A DNA stretch of 54,995 nt from SAR116 cluster bacterium AG-337-N21 (GTDB taxonomy: Bacteria; Pseudomonadota; Alphaproteobacteria; Puniceispirillales; Marisalimonadaceae): NCBI GenBank assembly GCA_003282145.1, contig QBZZ01000013.1, forward strand, positions 1 through 54,995. Direction: 5' to 3'. Position numbers and translations under genes: made by a program. The notes beneath the pieces were generated by a model. The model saw nothing but the letters and a program-made list of their open reading frames with translations. It made no database searches and was not told the DNA's origin. The stretch's first letter is position 1. Each line of letters begins with the position of its first letter. Shown piece after piece: positions 38,503 through 46,885 of this stretch.

Positions 38503-39420
38503 ATGAATATGCCAAAACTAAATAATTCAGACATTTTGGAAAATGGTTGGTGGTCTGTTTTTCCAAAAAGCTCCTTAAAATGGATAAGACTAGGGAGATT
38601 TGACAGGCCTATTGGTTTTTGGCTTCTTCTATTGCCTGGATGGTGGGTGCTTCCTTTGACTAGTTTGGATTTACTCACTTGCATTAAACTTATGTTCATA
38701 TTTTTTATAGGTTCAATTGTTATGAGAGCTGCTGGATGTACAATTAATGATCTGTGGGACAAGGATATTGATAAAAAAATTTCAAGAACTATGAATAGAC
38801 CAATTGCTAATGGAGAAATTTCAAACCTTAAAGCTTTGTATTTTTTAATATTAATGTTGTTGATTGGTTTTTTTTGCTTATACCAGCTTAATGTTTACAC
38901 ATGGTTTGTAGCAATTGCTGCAATGCCATTAGTCATAATATATCCTTTGGCAAAAAGATTTACAAAATGGCCTCAAATTTTTTTAGGGCTAACATTTAGC
39001 TGGGCTGTCCCAACGGCATGGTCTTCTGCTAATGAAGAATGGAATTCTGGTATATTAATGATGTACATTGCTACGGTTTTCTGGATTATTGGTTATGATA
39101 CAATTTATGGTTGTCAGGATAAAAATGAAGATGAAGTTTTAGGTATTAAAAATTCAGCTGTATCAGCAAAAAATTTCTTAAGTATTTTTGTTGGCTGTTC
39201 GTATTTTATTACGTTTTTTCTTTTATTATTTAGCGGATATTTACTAAATGCAAATTATATTTGGTTCATTGGGGTTTTTCTATGTGGATTTCATTACATA
39301 AGTCAAGTTGTTAAATTAAAAAATTTAGAAAACAATAATCCGTTAAAAATATTTAAATCAAATATAACACCAGGGTTAATATTGACAGCTTCTGCATTAA
39401 GTTCCCATTTAACTTTTTGA
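38503..39420 (+). CDS. ubiA: 4-hydroxybenzoate polyprenyltransferase UbiA
   Basis: Membrane enzyme that prenylates 4-hydroxybenzoate in ubiquinone synthesis. About 305 residues from the ATG at 38503; an in-frame TTG at 38467 would add 12 residues with no family support. The first aspartate motif is NDLWDKDIDKKISRT, and the second is YDTIYGCQDKNEDEVLG. The N-terminal KWIRLGRFDRPIGFWLLLLPGWW block is typical of alphaproteobacterial UbiA. It is divergent from rsmE and ends nine bases before the convergent blh stop. Confidence 0.93.
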   Translation: MNMPKLNNSDILENGWWSVFPKSSLKWIRLGRFDRPIGFWLLLLPGWWVLPLTSLDLLTCIKLMFIFFIGSIVMRAAGCTINDLWDKDIDKKISRTMNRPIANGEISNLKALYFLILMLLIGFFCLYQLNVYTWFVAIAAMPLVIIYPLAKRFTKWPQIFLGLTFSWAVPTAWSSANEEWNSGILMMYIATVFWIIGYDTIYGCQDKNEDEVLGIKNSAVSAKNFLSIFVGCSYFITFFLLLFSGYLLNANYIWFIGVFLCGFHYISQVVKLKNLENNNPLKIFKSNITPGLILTASALSSHLTF

Positions 39421-39429
39421 AAATTATTA

Positions 39430-40251
39430 TTAAATTTTAAATTTTGATCTAAAAATACCGTCCACTAAAATCATGTGTGGGAAGGTCAATGCTGCAAGCC
39501 CAACGAAAGTCACTTTTAACATTGTATCTGGATAGGTGTTTAAATTCGACAAATAATAAAAAGCTATTCCGCAGCCAATCCAACTAAAAACAGAAAAAAT
39601 TATCATGAGGAATATAGCTTTTTTTCTTTCCATAAAATCCAATAATGTTGGTATAATTCTTCTTATGTGATGAAAACTATGTATTAAACAAAAATAAATA
39701 GCGAAAGCAGGCAAGGGTGGAAGCACCAACAGTACTAACGAAATAGATAATGCAATCTTAATGTAATGGTTTGAAATATTAATTTTAGTAATGTTTAAAC
39801 AAATATAAGTTATAGCAATAATCCAAAAAAATATTCCTAGATATAGACTTGTCCATAATAAATATAGTTGATCTCCTGACAATATTTCAAAAAAACGGTT
39901 TACCTGAATTTTGTTAAGAAATATTATACCTAAAACAATTAATCCCCCATGAACATACCCACCAACGAAGTAGAATCTACTTCTTTTCCAATCTAAATCT
40001 CCACAACCAAAATGAAAAATACTTGTAAATAGAAATAAAATTAGAGTAATTACAGGTAAAAAATACCAAAGCATTATTACTAAACATGAAACAAATATAT
40101 AAGTTAAGATGAAGTATAATTGTAATCTAACCTTTTTGGTATAACCCAATGTAATGGAAATCGCACCATCCAGAGCTCCGTGAGGAATGCCGATAAAGAT
40201 TATTGAAAATAATGCAATATAATCCCACCAATTTAGTGAAAAGTTAATCAT
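39430..40251 (-). CDS. blh: Beta-carotene 15,15'-dioxygenase, Brp/Blh family
   Basis: Cleaves beta-carotene into two molecules of retinal, the chromophore of the rhodopsin encoded in this cluster. The 273-residue membrane protein has the four iron-ligand histidine candidates: H24 in GIPHGALDG, H80 in IFHFGCGD, and H191/H195 in HSFHHIRR. A later FPHMILVDG motif is near residue 260. Several hydrophobic helices are visible. It is the last gene of crtI-crtB-crtY-blh, and its ATG overlaps the stop of crtY by one base, implying coupled translation. Confidence 0.92.
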   Translation of the reverse strand: MINFSLNWWDYIALFSIIFIGIPHGALDGAISITLGYTKKVRLQLYFILTYIFVSCLVIMLWYFLPVITLILFLFTSIFHFGCGDLDWKRSRFYFVGGYVHGGLIVLGIIFLNKIQVNRFFEILSGDQLYLLWTSLYLGIFFWIIAITYICLNITKINISNHYIKIALSISLVLLVLPPLPAFAIYFCLIHSFHHIRRIIPTLLDFMERKKAIFLMIIFSVFSWIGCGIAFYYLSNLNTYPDTMLKVTFVGLAALTFPHMILVDGIFRSKFKI

Positions 40252-41348
40252 TATCTGGTAACAACAGAAAAAAAGGATTTGATAAAGGGTATCTTCGGCA
40301 TAGAAAAAATAATCTTAAAGATAGTTACAAAAGAGTATTTTCCAGACATAAATTTTGCCATTTCGTCTCCATTGACACTTTTAGCTAAATTTAAAAATAT
40401 TTTTGGAGCAATTTCAGGAAATTTATCTAACACGTCTATTAGAATTTTATCTAAAAATAAATCAACGCTTTTATGAATTTTAGTATTAATTTTCTTTCTT
40501 TTGACTAATTGCTCTATAATTTGAGTTACTTGTTTTTGGATAAAAGTAAAAGCATATCCAGATGATGGCCTTATAGCGCCTCCTCTTGTACCGATATTAT
40601 ATATTCCCTGTGAATTCAAAGAAATATAGTGCATTGGTATAACACCTTTTTCGAAGTTACTTTTACGAAATTCTGTCAAATTAAAGTATTTTTTAAGATA
40701 TTTTGAAATCTCACTTGAATAAAACTCTTTACTTTCAATATTTTTTGAAAAAATTGTCGACTCAACTAAAGCTTTTTTTTTACTAAACGGTAATAAGTAG
40801 ATAAAATGGATACCTTTAGATTGATCGCACCTAAAATCCATTAAAATAACTGTTTCTGGGTCAAAAACGTCTTTCTTTGAAGTGGCTACAAACCCTTCAA
40901 AATGTTGTAGTAAAATATTTGATAAAGTTTTAGGAGGTCTACTGTCAAAAGTTATGTTACCTCGAATTTTCTTATTATTTAAAAATAAATTACCATTTCT
41001 TTCAAATATATTTTCATTGGAGATTTTTATTTTTGAAGTTTTAAATTTACTTTTACAAAAATTTAACCATTTATGTCTTTTGATTACACAGTAAGGGTGA
41101 TTTATAGAAGAGAGAACTTGGCTAGAAAAATTTGTGTTAATCGCCCATTTTGTCCAGGTATGATTGGCATTATTATAAGCATCAATATTGACATTAGTCT
41201 TCCAAAATCCCCAATAATGATCATCATATACGTTAGAACTATCCCCTGAATAAATATTAAAACTATAATCTGGCAAATGAGTACTTAATCTGGCTAGTGA
41301 CAAAGCTGCACATCCACCTCCAATAATATTAATTTTTTTATTTTCCAA
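40251..41348 (-). CDS. crtY: Lycopene beta-cyclase CrtY
   Basis: Flavoprotein that converts lycopene to beta-carotene. The 365-residue CrtY-type protein has the dinucleotide-binding start INIIGGGCAALSLA (8-21), the DDHYWGFW motif corresponding to the family's HTWxFW, a central DFRCDQ, YLLPFSKKKALVESTIF, and GTRGGAIRPSSGYAF. The sequence is rather divergent but the family motifs are in order. It follows crtB after one base and is coupled to blh. Confidence 0.9.
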   Translation of the reverse strand: MENKKINIIGGGCAALSLARLSTHLPDYSFNIYSGDSSNVYDDHYWGFWKTNVNIDAYNNANHTWTKWAINTNFSSQVLSSINHPYCVIKRHKWLNFCKSKFKTSKIKISNENIFERNGNLFLNNKKIRGNITFDSRPPKTLSNILLQHFEGFVATSKKDVFDPETVILMDFRCDQSKGIHFIYLLPFSKKKALVESTIFSKNIESKEFYSSEISKYLKKYFNLTEFRKSNFEKGVIPMHYISLNSQGIYNIGTRGGAIRPSSGYAFTFIQKQVTQIIEQLVKRKKINTKIHKSVDLFLDKILIDVLDKFPEIAPKIFLNLAKSVNGDEMAKFMSGKYSFVTIFKIIFSMPKIPFIKSFFSVVTR

Positions 41349-41349
41349 C

Positions 41350-42252
41350 CTAAATAAGCTCTTTTAAAAATTTATGAAGTTCTAATTGGTGTTGTGTTAC
41401 AACTTTTCTTCTGAATATTTCTTCTATAATTTTAATTATAGTAATCCTTGCTTTCGTCGACATAGAAGTTACGTGTCGACCACTGTACCAATTATAGCCA
41501 TTACTTTTTAATTGGATACCTATTTGTCTGTAAACACCAGAAGCGATTGAAATTGCGATCCTTGTTTTAAAGGATAAATATCTAAAACCCATTGCACCAC
41601 TCATGTAATATTTATCAGCTAATTTTAGTAATCTCTTTATACCGTTAGAGATTATCTCATATTTTTTTGAGTCATTTTTTTTAACTGCTAAAACAATGTC
41701 TTCAGGAGAAATATTATCAATCCAACTAGCAGGTATATATCGCCTTCCCATTTTGGCATCCTCTAACACATCTCTTGCTATATTTGTCATTTGCATGGCA
41801 ATTCCAAGATCAATAGCAAATAGTTTTGCATTTTTATTTTCACATTTTAAGGCGTCACACATCATTAATCCAACTGTCCCTGCAACATGATATGAATATC
41901 TTATTAGTTCGGACTCATCTCTAAATAGAATGCTATTTTGATCTAAAATCAGACCATCAATTAAATCTACTGCTGCTTTATTAGAAGAAGAATTAAAAAA
42001 TTTTGGATATTTAATTGAATAAGAATTTTCTATATCTGAATATAAATTATTGTTAAGATTAAACTTTATACCCTTAAGATATTTCAACGAAGAAGAATCA
42101 CCGCTATCTGCAATGTCGTCTAAAGCTCTACAAAAACTATATAGTTCAGCAGCTCTGTTAATATATTCTTCTGATAAAAATTTACCTGCCCAATAAAAAC
42201 TTTTACCATTTTTTTTTAGTATTAATTTAGCATTATCGATATGGCTGTCCAT
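41350..42252 (-). CDS. crtB: Phytoene synthase CrtB
   Basis: Condenses two GGPP to phytoene, the first committed step of carotenoid synthesis. The 300-residue protein has the two aspartate-rich substrate-Mg motifs: LDDIADSGDSS (D45, D46, D49 and nearby) and NIARDVLEDAKMGRRYIP (about 157-174). The helical squalene/phytoene synthase fold and length are normal. It lies between crtI (12-base gap) and crtY. The GGPP donor crtE is absent from the cluster. Confidence 0.95.
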   Translation of the reverse strand: MDSHIDNAKLILKKNGKSFYWAGKFLSEEYINRAAELYSFCRALDDIADSGDSSSLKYLKGIKFNLNNNLYSDIENSYSIKYPKFFNSSSNKAAVDLIDGLILDQNSILFRDESELIRYSYHVAGTVGLMMCDALKCENKNAKLFAIDLGIAMQMTNIARDVLEDAKMGRRYIPASWIDNISPEDIVLAVKKNDSKKYEIISNGIKRLLKLADKYYMSGAMGFRYLSFKTRIAISIASGVYRQIGIQLKSNGYNWYSGRHVTSMSTKARITIIKIIEEIFRRKVVTQHQLELHKFLKELI

Positions 42253-42264
42253 TAATGCACTCTT

Positions 42265-43761
42265 TTATTTTATAAGACTCTCTACAATTTTTGCTGATGA
42301 TAAAACACCTGGAATACCAGCACCAGGATGTGCTCCAGCGGCAGCAAAGTATAAATTATTAATATGAGGGTCCTTATTATGATACCTAAACCACGCTGAT
42401 TGAGAAAAATTTGGTGCAATTGAAAAACCAGCACCATGTGTAGATCGGTAGTTATTTTTGAAGTCAAAAGGTGTCATAAAAAATTCATCTGATATGTTTT
42501 TTTGTAAATCAGGTAAAATAGTAAGTTCAAGGGCTTTAATAATTCTTTCTTGTAACTTACTACCTTCAACATTCCAATCAACATTTCCTAATAAATTTGG
42601 AACTGGACATAAAACATAAAAACTATCACAACCCTTTGGAGCAAAGCTTTGATCTGTTGCAGTAGGTCTATGGATATAAAGCGAAAAATCTTCGCATAAA
42701 ATTTTATTATCAAAAATATCTTTTAATAAGCCTTTAAATCTTTTTCCCAACCAAATAGTGTGATGAGCTATTTTGGGATACTTTTTTTTTGTTCCAAAAA
42801 ACAAAACAAACATTCCCATAGAATAGGCGGTAAACTTCTCTGGTAAAAATTTTTTTCTTTTTTTGAATAAACTATTAGACTTCAAGATTTCTCTATAAAA
42901 AGTTGGTGGATCTCCATTAAATACGATATTATCTGGAAAAAAAACGTCTCCATCCATGCTCTCCAATTTTTCAATTTTACCATTTTTTTGATATGCAGTT
43001 TTAATATCTGCATTATACTTTACTTCTACACCAGAACGCTTAAGTAATTTTGTTAATTCTTCAACTAGTTTTCCAGTTCCACCCATACTGAAATACACAC
43101 CCCAATTTCTTTCTAAAAAGTGAATTAAAGCGTAAATAGAAGTAGTTGAAAATGGGTTACCTCCCACTAATAGTGGATGTATTGAAAATGCTGCTCTAAG
43201 ATTAGGATTTTTAATATATTTATTTACTAATTGAGAAACAGTTAAATAACTTCTCAATTTAAGAAGAGAAGGAATTTGTTTCAACATGAAAAAGAAAGAA
43301 TTAAACGGTTTATCTGCAAGCTTTGTAAAGCCAACATCAAAAATAGATTTTGATGCTTTTAATAAATCTTCATAATTATTTGCGTCTTCAACAGAAAATT
43401 TTTTCATTTCTTTTTTGGTTTTTTCAATAGTTTGAGAATAATCAAATGTTTGGCCATCATAAAAATGAAATCTATACCATGGATCTAATGGTTTAAATTC
43501 TACATAGTCCTTCCTGTTTTCGCCAAATAATTCAAAAAGTTCGTCAAACAAGAAAGGAGCAGTTATGACTGTTGGTCCTGCATCATGTTTGAAACCATTT
43601 TTTTTAAAAACTTGTGCTCTACCTCCTAGACAACCTAACTTTTCTATTAATGTAACTTGGTGACCAAGCGCCCTTAATCTAAGGGCAGAAGCAATACCAC
43701 CAAATCCACCACCAATTACTACACTTTTTATTTTTTTTTGTATCTTTGCTGATCCGTCCAT
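42265..43761 (-). CDS. crtI: Phytoene desaturase CrtI (bacterial type)
   Basis: FAD-dependent desaturase converting phytoene to lycopene in four steps. The 498-residue protein has the N-terminal FAD motif VIGGGFGGIASALRLRALG (about 14-32) followed by TLIEKLGCLGGRA, the DAGPTVIT stretch and, at the C terminus, NLYFAAAGAHPGAGIPGVLSSAK, here quoted only in its FAD-contact core GAHPGAGIPGV. The start is ATG at 43761; no strong ribosome binding site is evident. It is the first gene of the carotenoid run, 92 bases downstream of rhodopsin and separated from it by a terminator. Confidence 0.95.
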   Translation of the reverse strand: MDGSAKIQKKIKSVVIGGGFGGIASALRLRALGHQVTLIEKLGCLGGRAQVFKKNGFKHDAGPTVITAPFLFDELFELFGENRKDYVEFKPLDPWYRFHFYDGQTFDYSQTIEKTKKEMKKFSVEDANNYEDLLKASKSIFDVGFTKLADKPFNSFFFMLKQIPSLLKLRSYLTVSQLVNKYIKNPNLRAAFSIHPLLVGGNPFSTTSIYALIHFLERNWGVYFSMGGTGKLVEELTKLLKRSGVEVKYNADIKTAYQKNGKIEKLESMDGDVFFPDNIVFNGDPPTFYREILKSNSLFKKRKKFLPEKFTAYSMGMFVLFFGTKKKYPKIAHHTIWLGKRFKGLLKDIFDNKILCEDFSLYIHRPTATDQSFAPKGCDSFYVLCPVPNLLGNVDWNVEGSKLQERIIKALELTILPDLQKNISDEFFMTPFDFKNNYRSTHGAGFSIAPNFSQSAWFRYHNKDPHINNLYFAAAGAHPGAGIPGVLSSAKIVESLIK

Positions 43762-43804
43762 TATTATCTAAAATTTCCATATCATTTTAATTAGAGTTTA
43801 AAAA

Positions 43805-43834
43805 AAAAGCCTGTAGTTATAGCTACAGGCTTTT
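43805..43834 (-). terminator. Intrinsic terminator after proteorhodopsin
   Basis: AAAAGCCTGTAG (43805-43816) and CTACAGGCTTTT (43823-43834) form a perfect 12-bp stem with a six-base loop. On the minus strand the second arm runs into eight consecutive T (43808-43801), giving a classical Rho-independent terminator 20 bases past the rhodopsin stop. On the plus strand it has only four T. It uncouples rhodopsin from crtI unless readthrough occurs. Confidence 0.9.
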
Positions 43835-43853
43835 AGATGTAATTTATTAAGAT

Positions 43854-44621
43854 TTATGCGTCTGATTCAGCAGTAGCAGCAGCCCATATGGCTAAACAGA
43901 AAGCAATTTTATTAACAACATCAGCTAAGTTATATATGATATTTAAGGCGTTCGCGTCAGCTCCACCAGCCATGTAACCTAAAAAGTATCCAATTGGATA
44001 TATAGCCCAACCAATTGTAACAATCCATTTCATGGTGTTAAAAGCAGTCTTAACCGAATCCGGCGCTTCAGCTGCATTAACCTTACCGGCTTCTCCTGCA
44101 AAAATTTCATATAGAATGAATATCCAACCAGCCATTCCTATAACAAAGCCAAGAGTTACATTTATAAAACCGGCTTCACCAAGATATCCGCCAATTAACA
44201 TAACCATTGATCCTATAAATAATCTCCAGAACACACCGCCAGCAATTGCTGTACAAGCAGCTAAGATTAAGTAAAATTCAATCATTTGTAATGGAACTGT
44301 AATTATCCAGTCGACATATCTAAATACGGTTGGTGAGGCACCTGTTGATACCCAAACATCTCTCATATAAAAATAGTGAACTCCTGCAACTAAAGTAACG
44401 AGAGAACCAACAACTAGAGATGTTCTCCACTTGCCCTTAACTCTCAATGATTCCATTAAGAAAAAAACAGTTGCTGCAACCATGGAGATAGATATTATCC
44501 AAAAACTTATACCAACACCATCGCTTGGATCCAGGTTCCCGCTAGCGTGAGACCCTGCGTAAGCAAGTGCTGGAAGTCCAGCTAATAATGTAGCCGGTAT
44601 TAAATATTTTAAAAAAGACAT
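43854..44621 (-). CDS. Proteorhodopsin, blue-absorbing light-driven proton pump
   Basis: Seven-helix retinal protein, 255 residues. The first 22 residues (FLKYLIPATLLAGLPALAYAG) look like a cleavable signal. In helix C the stretch RYVDWIITVPLQMIEF gives D104 (primary acceptor), T108 and E115 (donor), the DTE pattern of outward proton pumps. Q112 occupies the tuning site corresponding to residue 105 of the first described proteorhodopsin, where Q gives blue and L green absorption. H82 (GVHYFYMR) is the usual partner of the acceptor. K238 (ADVVNKIAF) binds retinal. SD AGGGGAG lies seven bases before the ATG. It has its own terminator and an upstream palindrome. Confidence 0.97.
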   Translation of the reverse strand: MSFLKYLIPATLLAGLPALAYAGSHASGNLDPSDGVGISFWIISISMVAATVFFLMESLRVKGKWRTSLVVGSLVTLVAGVHYFYMRDVWVSTGASPTVFRYVDWIITVPLQMIEFYLILAACTAIAGGVFWRLFIGSMVMLIGGYLGEAGFINVTLGFVIGMAGWIFILYEIFAGEAGKVNAAEAPDSVKTAFNTMKWIVTIGWAIYPIGYFLGYMAGGADANALNIIYNLADVVNKIAFCLAIWAAATAESDA

Positions 44622-44653
44622 TTATAAACTCCCCTTATACTTGTCATGTTTAT

Positions 44654-44682
44654 GTTTCTAGCAACTGCTAGATTCTATGCAA
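44654..44682 (-). promoter_or_regulatory. Candidate rhodopsin promoter with overlapping operator palindrome
   Basis: On the minus strand TTGCAT (44682-44677) and TAGAAA (44660-44655) are spaced by 16 bases as a weak sigma-70-like pair. Within it lies TCTAGCA-GT-TGCTAGA (44672-44657), a perfect 7-bp inverted repeat that overlaps the first bases of the -10. This is the geometry of a repressor site. Transcription would start about 25-30 bases upstream of the rhodopsin ATG. Confidence 0.4.
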
Positions 44683-44803
44683 ATAATGCACATTAGCAAA
44701 ACAATAAATTGGAATTCAAAGTTAGGCAACAAATAAAAGTTAATAAAATATATTTTTTTTTCACCTTTTTTGCTAACATATTGATTTTAATAGATTTAAT
44801 TTT

Positions 44804-44818
44804 TGATAACAATTATCA
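44804..44818. promoter_or_regulatory. Palindrome TGATAA-CAA-TTATCA, Fur-box-like
   Basis: Perfect 6-3-6 inverted repeat in the rhodopsin upstream spacer, about 185 bases before its ATG. The hexamers resemble parts of the GATAAT repeats of Fur-type operators. Whether it acts on rhodopsin is unknown, and AT-rich DNA yields such palindromes by chance fairly easily. Confidence 0.35.
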
Positions 44819-45034
44819 CTATAATATAAAAAAGGCTCTATTTTATGGAAATCGTGCTGATAAGGAGCATATATTTCCTAATTTTAATTGGTTCGTGTAT
44901 TTAAATATCAAAAAGATAACATCTTTCAATAATCTTTTAGAATAAAAATAAACTTTACTATTTGGCTCTAAGTTTGTTCATAATAATTACAATTTTAATG
45001 TTGGAAAGGCATTAAGCAACTATCCGATATATAA

Positions 45035-45811
45035 TTAAATAATTAATTCACCTTTTAAATTTGTTTCAAGTATATCCCAATTAGGATTTTCAGGTTTTAT
45101 AGCTTTAGATTTAAGTATCTTATGAATTTCAAGCCTATAAATTTTGTCGTTAACTACATCATCTAGCCACTGTGGAAAATTTTTATCATTAACATCTAAA
45201 AAAGTTTTGAGATAAATAAGTGCTTCACTTTCATAGATACCTTTTAAATTAGTGTTTTGTGCTTTTAACGCAGATAATCTTTTAGGTTTGTTTTCACTAA
45301 AAGAAAAAGCACCTGGTATTGACACATATCCATATATTTCTTTTTTCCATTCAAATTCTTTTATTTTTACAGTTCCTGATTTTAATTTTACAAAATTATA
45401 AGCAACTCCCAAGGCCTCACTTAAATGCATTATATTTAATTGACTTTCGTTGAGCCATAAAACGTTAAGATCAACTTTTGCTCCTTCACAAGGCCATTGT
45501 GTAGCAGGCATTGATCCATAAGCTGATACAGACGCTGCATAAACTATGTCAGAGTCATATAATGTTGCTGGAGTAACGCATATGTCTTGAATCAAAGAAA
45601 ACTTTCTTTTTAATTGATAAGGTGACCTATTTGATCCTACGGACAAAATGGGTGTTCTTTTATCTAAATCAAAACATATTCCTTTCACAAATTGACCCTT
45701 ATAAAAAGAAAAAGAATAATTGGGGGCAAAATATGGGTAATTTATAGCTCTATTGTAAAAAGATAGTTTAGGAAATAATTCATCATTTTCATTTAGGTTA
45801 TTTTGTCCCAT
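45035..45811 (-). CDS. Conserved protein of unknown function with a cyclotransferase-like motif
   Basis: 258 residues, no signal peptide or membrane helix. The motif ILSVGSNRSPYQLKRKF (about 55-71) resembles the glycine-rich substrate loop YGSNL of the gamma-glutamylcyclotransferase fold. It is followed by CVTPATLYDSDIVYAASVSAYGSMPATQWP and LNESQLNIMHLSEA (quoted in parts), blocks I associate with an uncharacterised alphaproteobacterial family. The start ATG has the Shine-Dalgarno AGGTGA about 12 bases upstream. It follows argC after 21 bases and likely shares its transcript. Function is not known; a cyclotransferase-like or glutamate-derivative role is only a guess from the fold hint and the argC context. 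Confidence 0.6.
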   Translation of the reverse strand: MGQNNLNENDELFPKLSFYNRAINYPYFAPNYSFSFYKGQFVKGICFDLDKRTPILSVGSNRSPYQLKRKFSLIQDICVTPATLYDSDIVYAASVSAYGSMPATQWPCEGAKVDLNVLWLNESQLNIMHLSEALGVAYNFVKLKSGTVKIKEFEWKKEIYGYVSIPGAFSFSENKPKRLSALKAQNTNLKGIYESEALIYLKTFLDVNDKNFPQWLDDVVNDKIYRLEIHKILKSKAIKPENPNWDILETNLKGELII

Positions 45812-45832
45812 TTTATAAAATCACCTAGAAAT

Positions 45833-46777
45833 CTATAAACCTAAAGTTTCATCAAATCCAAGAGCTATATTCATGCACTGAATAGCAGCGCCAGAAGCTC
45901 CTTTGCCTAGATTATCTAATCTTGATGATATTATTAATTGATTATTATCATCATTACCAAAAACACTTATTTCTAAATTATTGGTACCAACTAAATTATC
46001 TGGCCTATAATAACCTTGGGGGCTAATTCCTTCATCCTTTTTCAAAACCTTTATAAAATGTGCACCTGAGTAATAATCTTCCATAAAGGAGCGAACTATT
46101 TCGGTATTAATTTTCTTTTTAAACCAATGAAAATGTATTGGTATTGATACAATCATACCTTGAATAAAATCTCCAACAGATGGGCTAAAAATTGGCGTTA
46201 ACTCTAAATTATTATGATATATAATTTCAGGTAAATGCTTATGATTTAATCTTAATCCATAATTAAAAAAAGGCTCATGATCTTTTTCTTGAAAGTAATT
46301 TATCAATGCCTTTCCACCACCTGAATAGCCACTTACAGCATTAATAACTATTGGATTTTTATGGCTTATAAAGTTATTTTTTAATAGTGGCTTTAAGATA
46401 ACATTTGCACCAGTGGAATAACATCCAGGAGCAGCAATACGTTTAGAGTGTAATAACTTTTTTCTAAATTCTAAACCTAATTCCGGAAGACCGTATGCCC
46501 AATCAGGATTTGTCCTATGGGCTGTTGAAGCATCAATTATTATTGGAGATTTATTTCCTAGTTGATTGGCTATTTGAACAGCTTCAACTGCACCATCATC
46601 CGGCAAACACAAAAAAGACACATCTGATGCTTTGAACATTTCTTTTTTGTAATATAGGTCTTTTCTTTTATCTTGATTAACTGATAAAATATTGACATTG
46701 GGATGTTTTGTTAGTTTCTCATGAACTTGTAAGCCAGTAGTTCCAATTTCACCATCTATAAAAACATTCTTTTTCAT
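45833..46777 (-). CDS. argC: N-acetyl-gamma-glutamyl-phosphate reductase, type 2
   Basis: NADPH-dependent reductase of arginine synthesis, making N-acetylglutamate semialdehyde. The 314-residue protein is of the shorter AGPR type 2: VFIDGEIGTTGLQVHEKL at the N terminus, LCLPDDGAVEA, the catalytic cysteine in APGCYSTGANV and the histidine region LRLNHKHLPEI. The start is ATG at 46777, divergent from tldE. The co-directional downstream gene is the 258-residue protein. Confidence 0.93.
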   Translation of the reverse strand: MKKNVFIDGEIGTTGLQVHEKLTKHPNVNILSVNQDKRKDLYYKKEMFKASDVSFLCLPDDGAVEAVQIANQLGNKSPIIIDASTAHRTNPDWAYGLPELGLEFRKKLLHSKRIAAPGCYSTGANVILKPLLKNNFISHKNPIVINAVSGYSGGGKALINYFQEKDHEPFFNYGLRLNHKHLPEIIYHNNLELTPIFSPSVGDFIQGMIVSIPIHFHWFKKKINTEIVRSFMEDYYSGAHFIKVLKKDEGISPQGYYRPDNLVGTNNLEISVFGNDDNNQLIISSRLDNLGKGASGAAIQCMNIALGFDETLGL

Positions 46778-46885
46778 TTTAACCTTTTTTAATACTTATA
46801 AACATTGCAACAACTTGAACAGTATATTAATAACTCAAGAATAAATTTTTTTGTAATTTTTTATTTTTTATAGGACTTATTTTTA

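Larger units (their letters stand above)
44622..45034. other. 413-bp spacer upstream of proteorhodopsin
   Basis: Largest non-coding interval in the window. It must contain the rhodopsin promoter and any 3' region of the 258-residue hypothetical gene. I see a 16-bp palindrome (44657-44672) and a 15-bp palindrome (44804-44818), listed separately. A plus-strand frame at 44709-44945 is AT-rich, starts with TTG and looks spurious. Confidence 0.7.

Noticed and set aside
43854..44621. Sodium- or chloride-pumping rhodopsin
   Set aside because: Helix C reads D/T/E at the three key sites, not NDQ or NTQ/TSA-type motifs, so an outward proton pump is the best reading.
44709..44945. 78-residue plus-strand frame in the rhodopsin upstream spacer
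   Set aside because: TTG start, no ribosome binding site, composition dominated by F, I, N and K as expected from random AT-rich DNA, and no recognisable motif.
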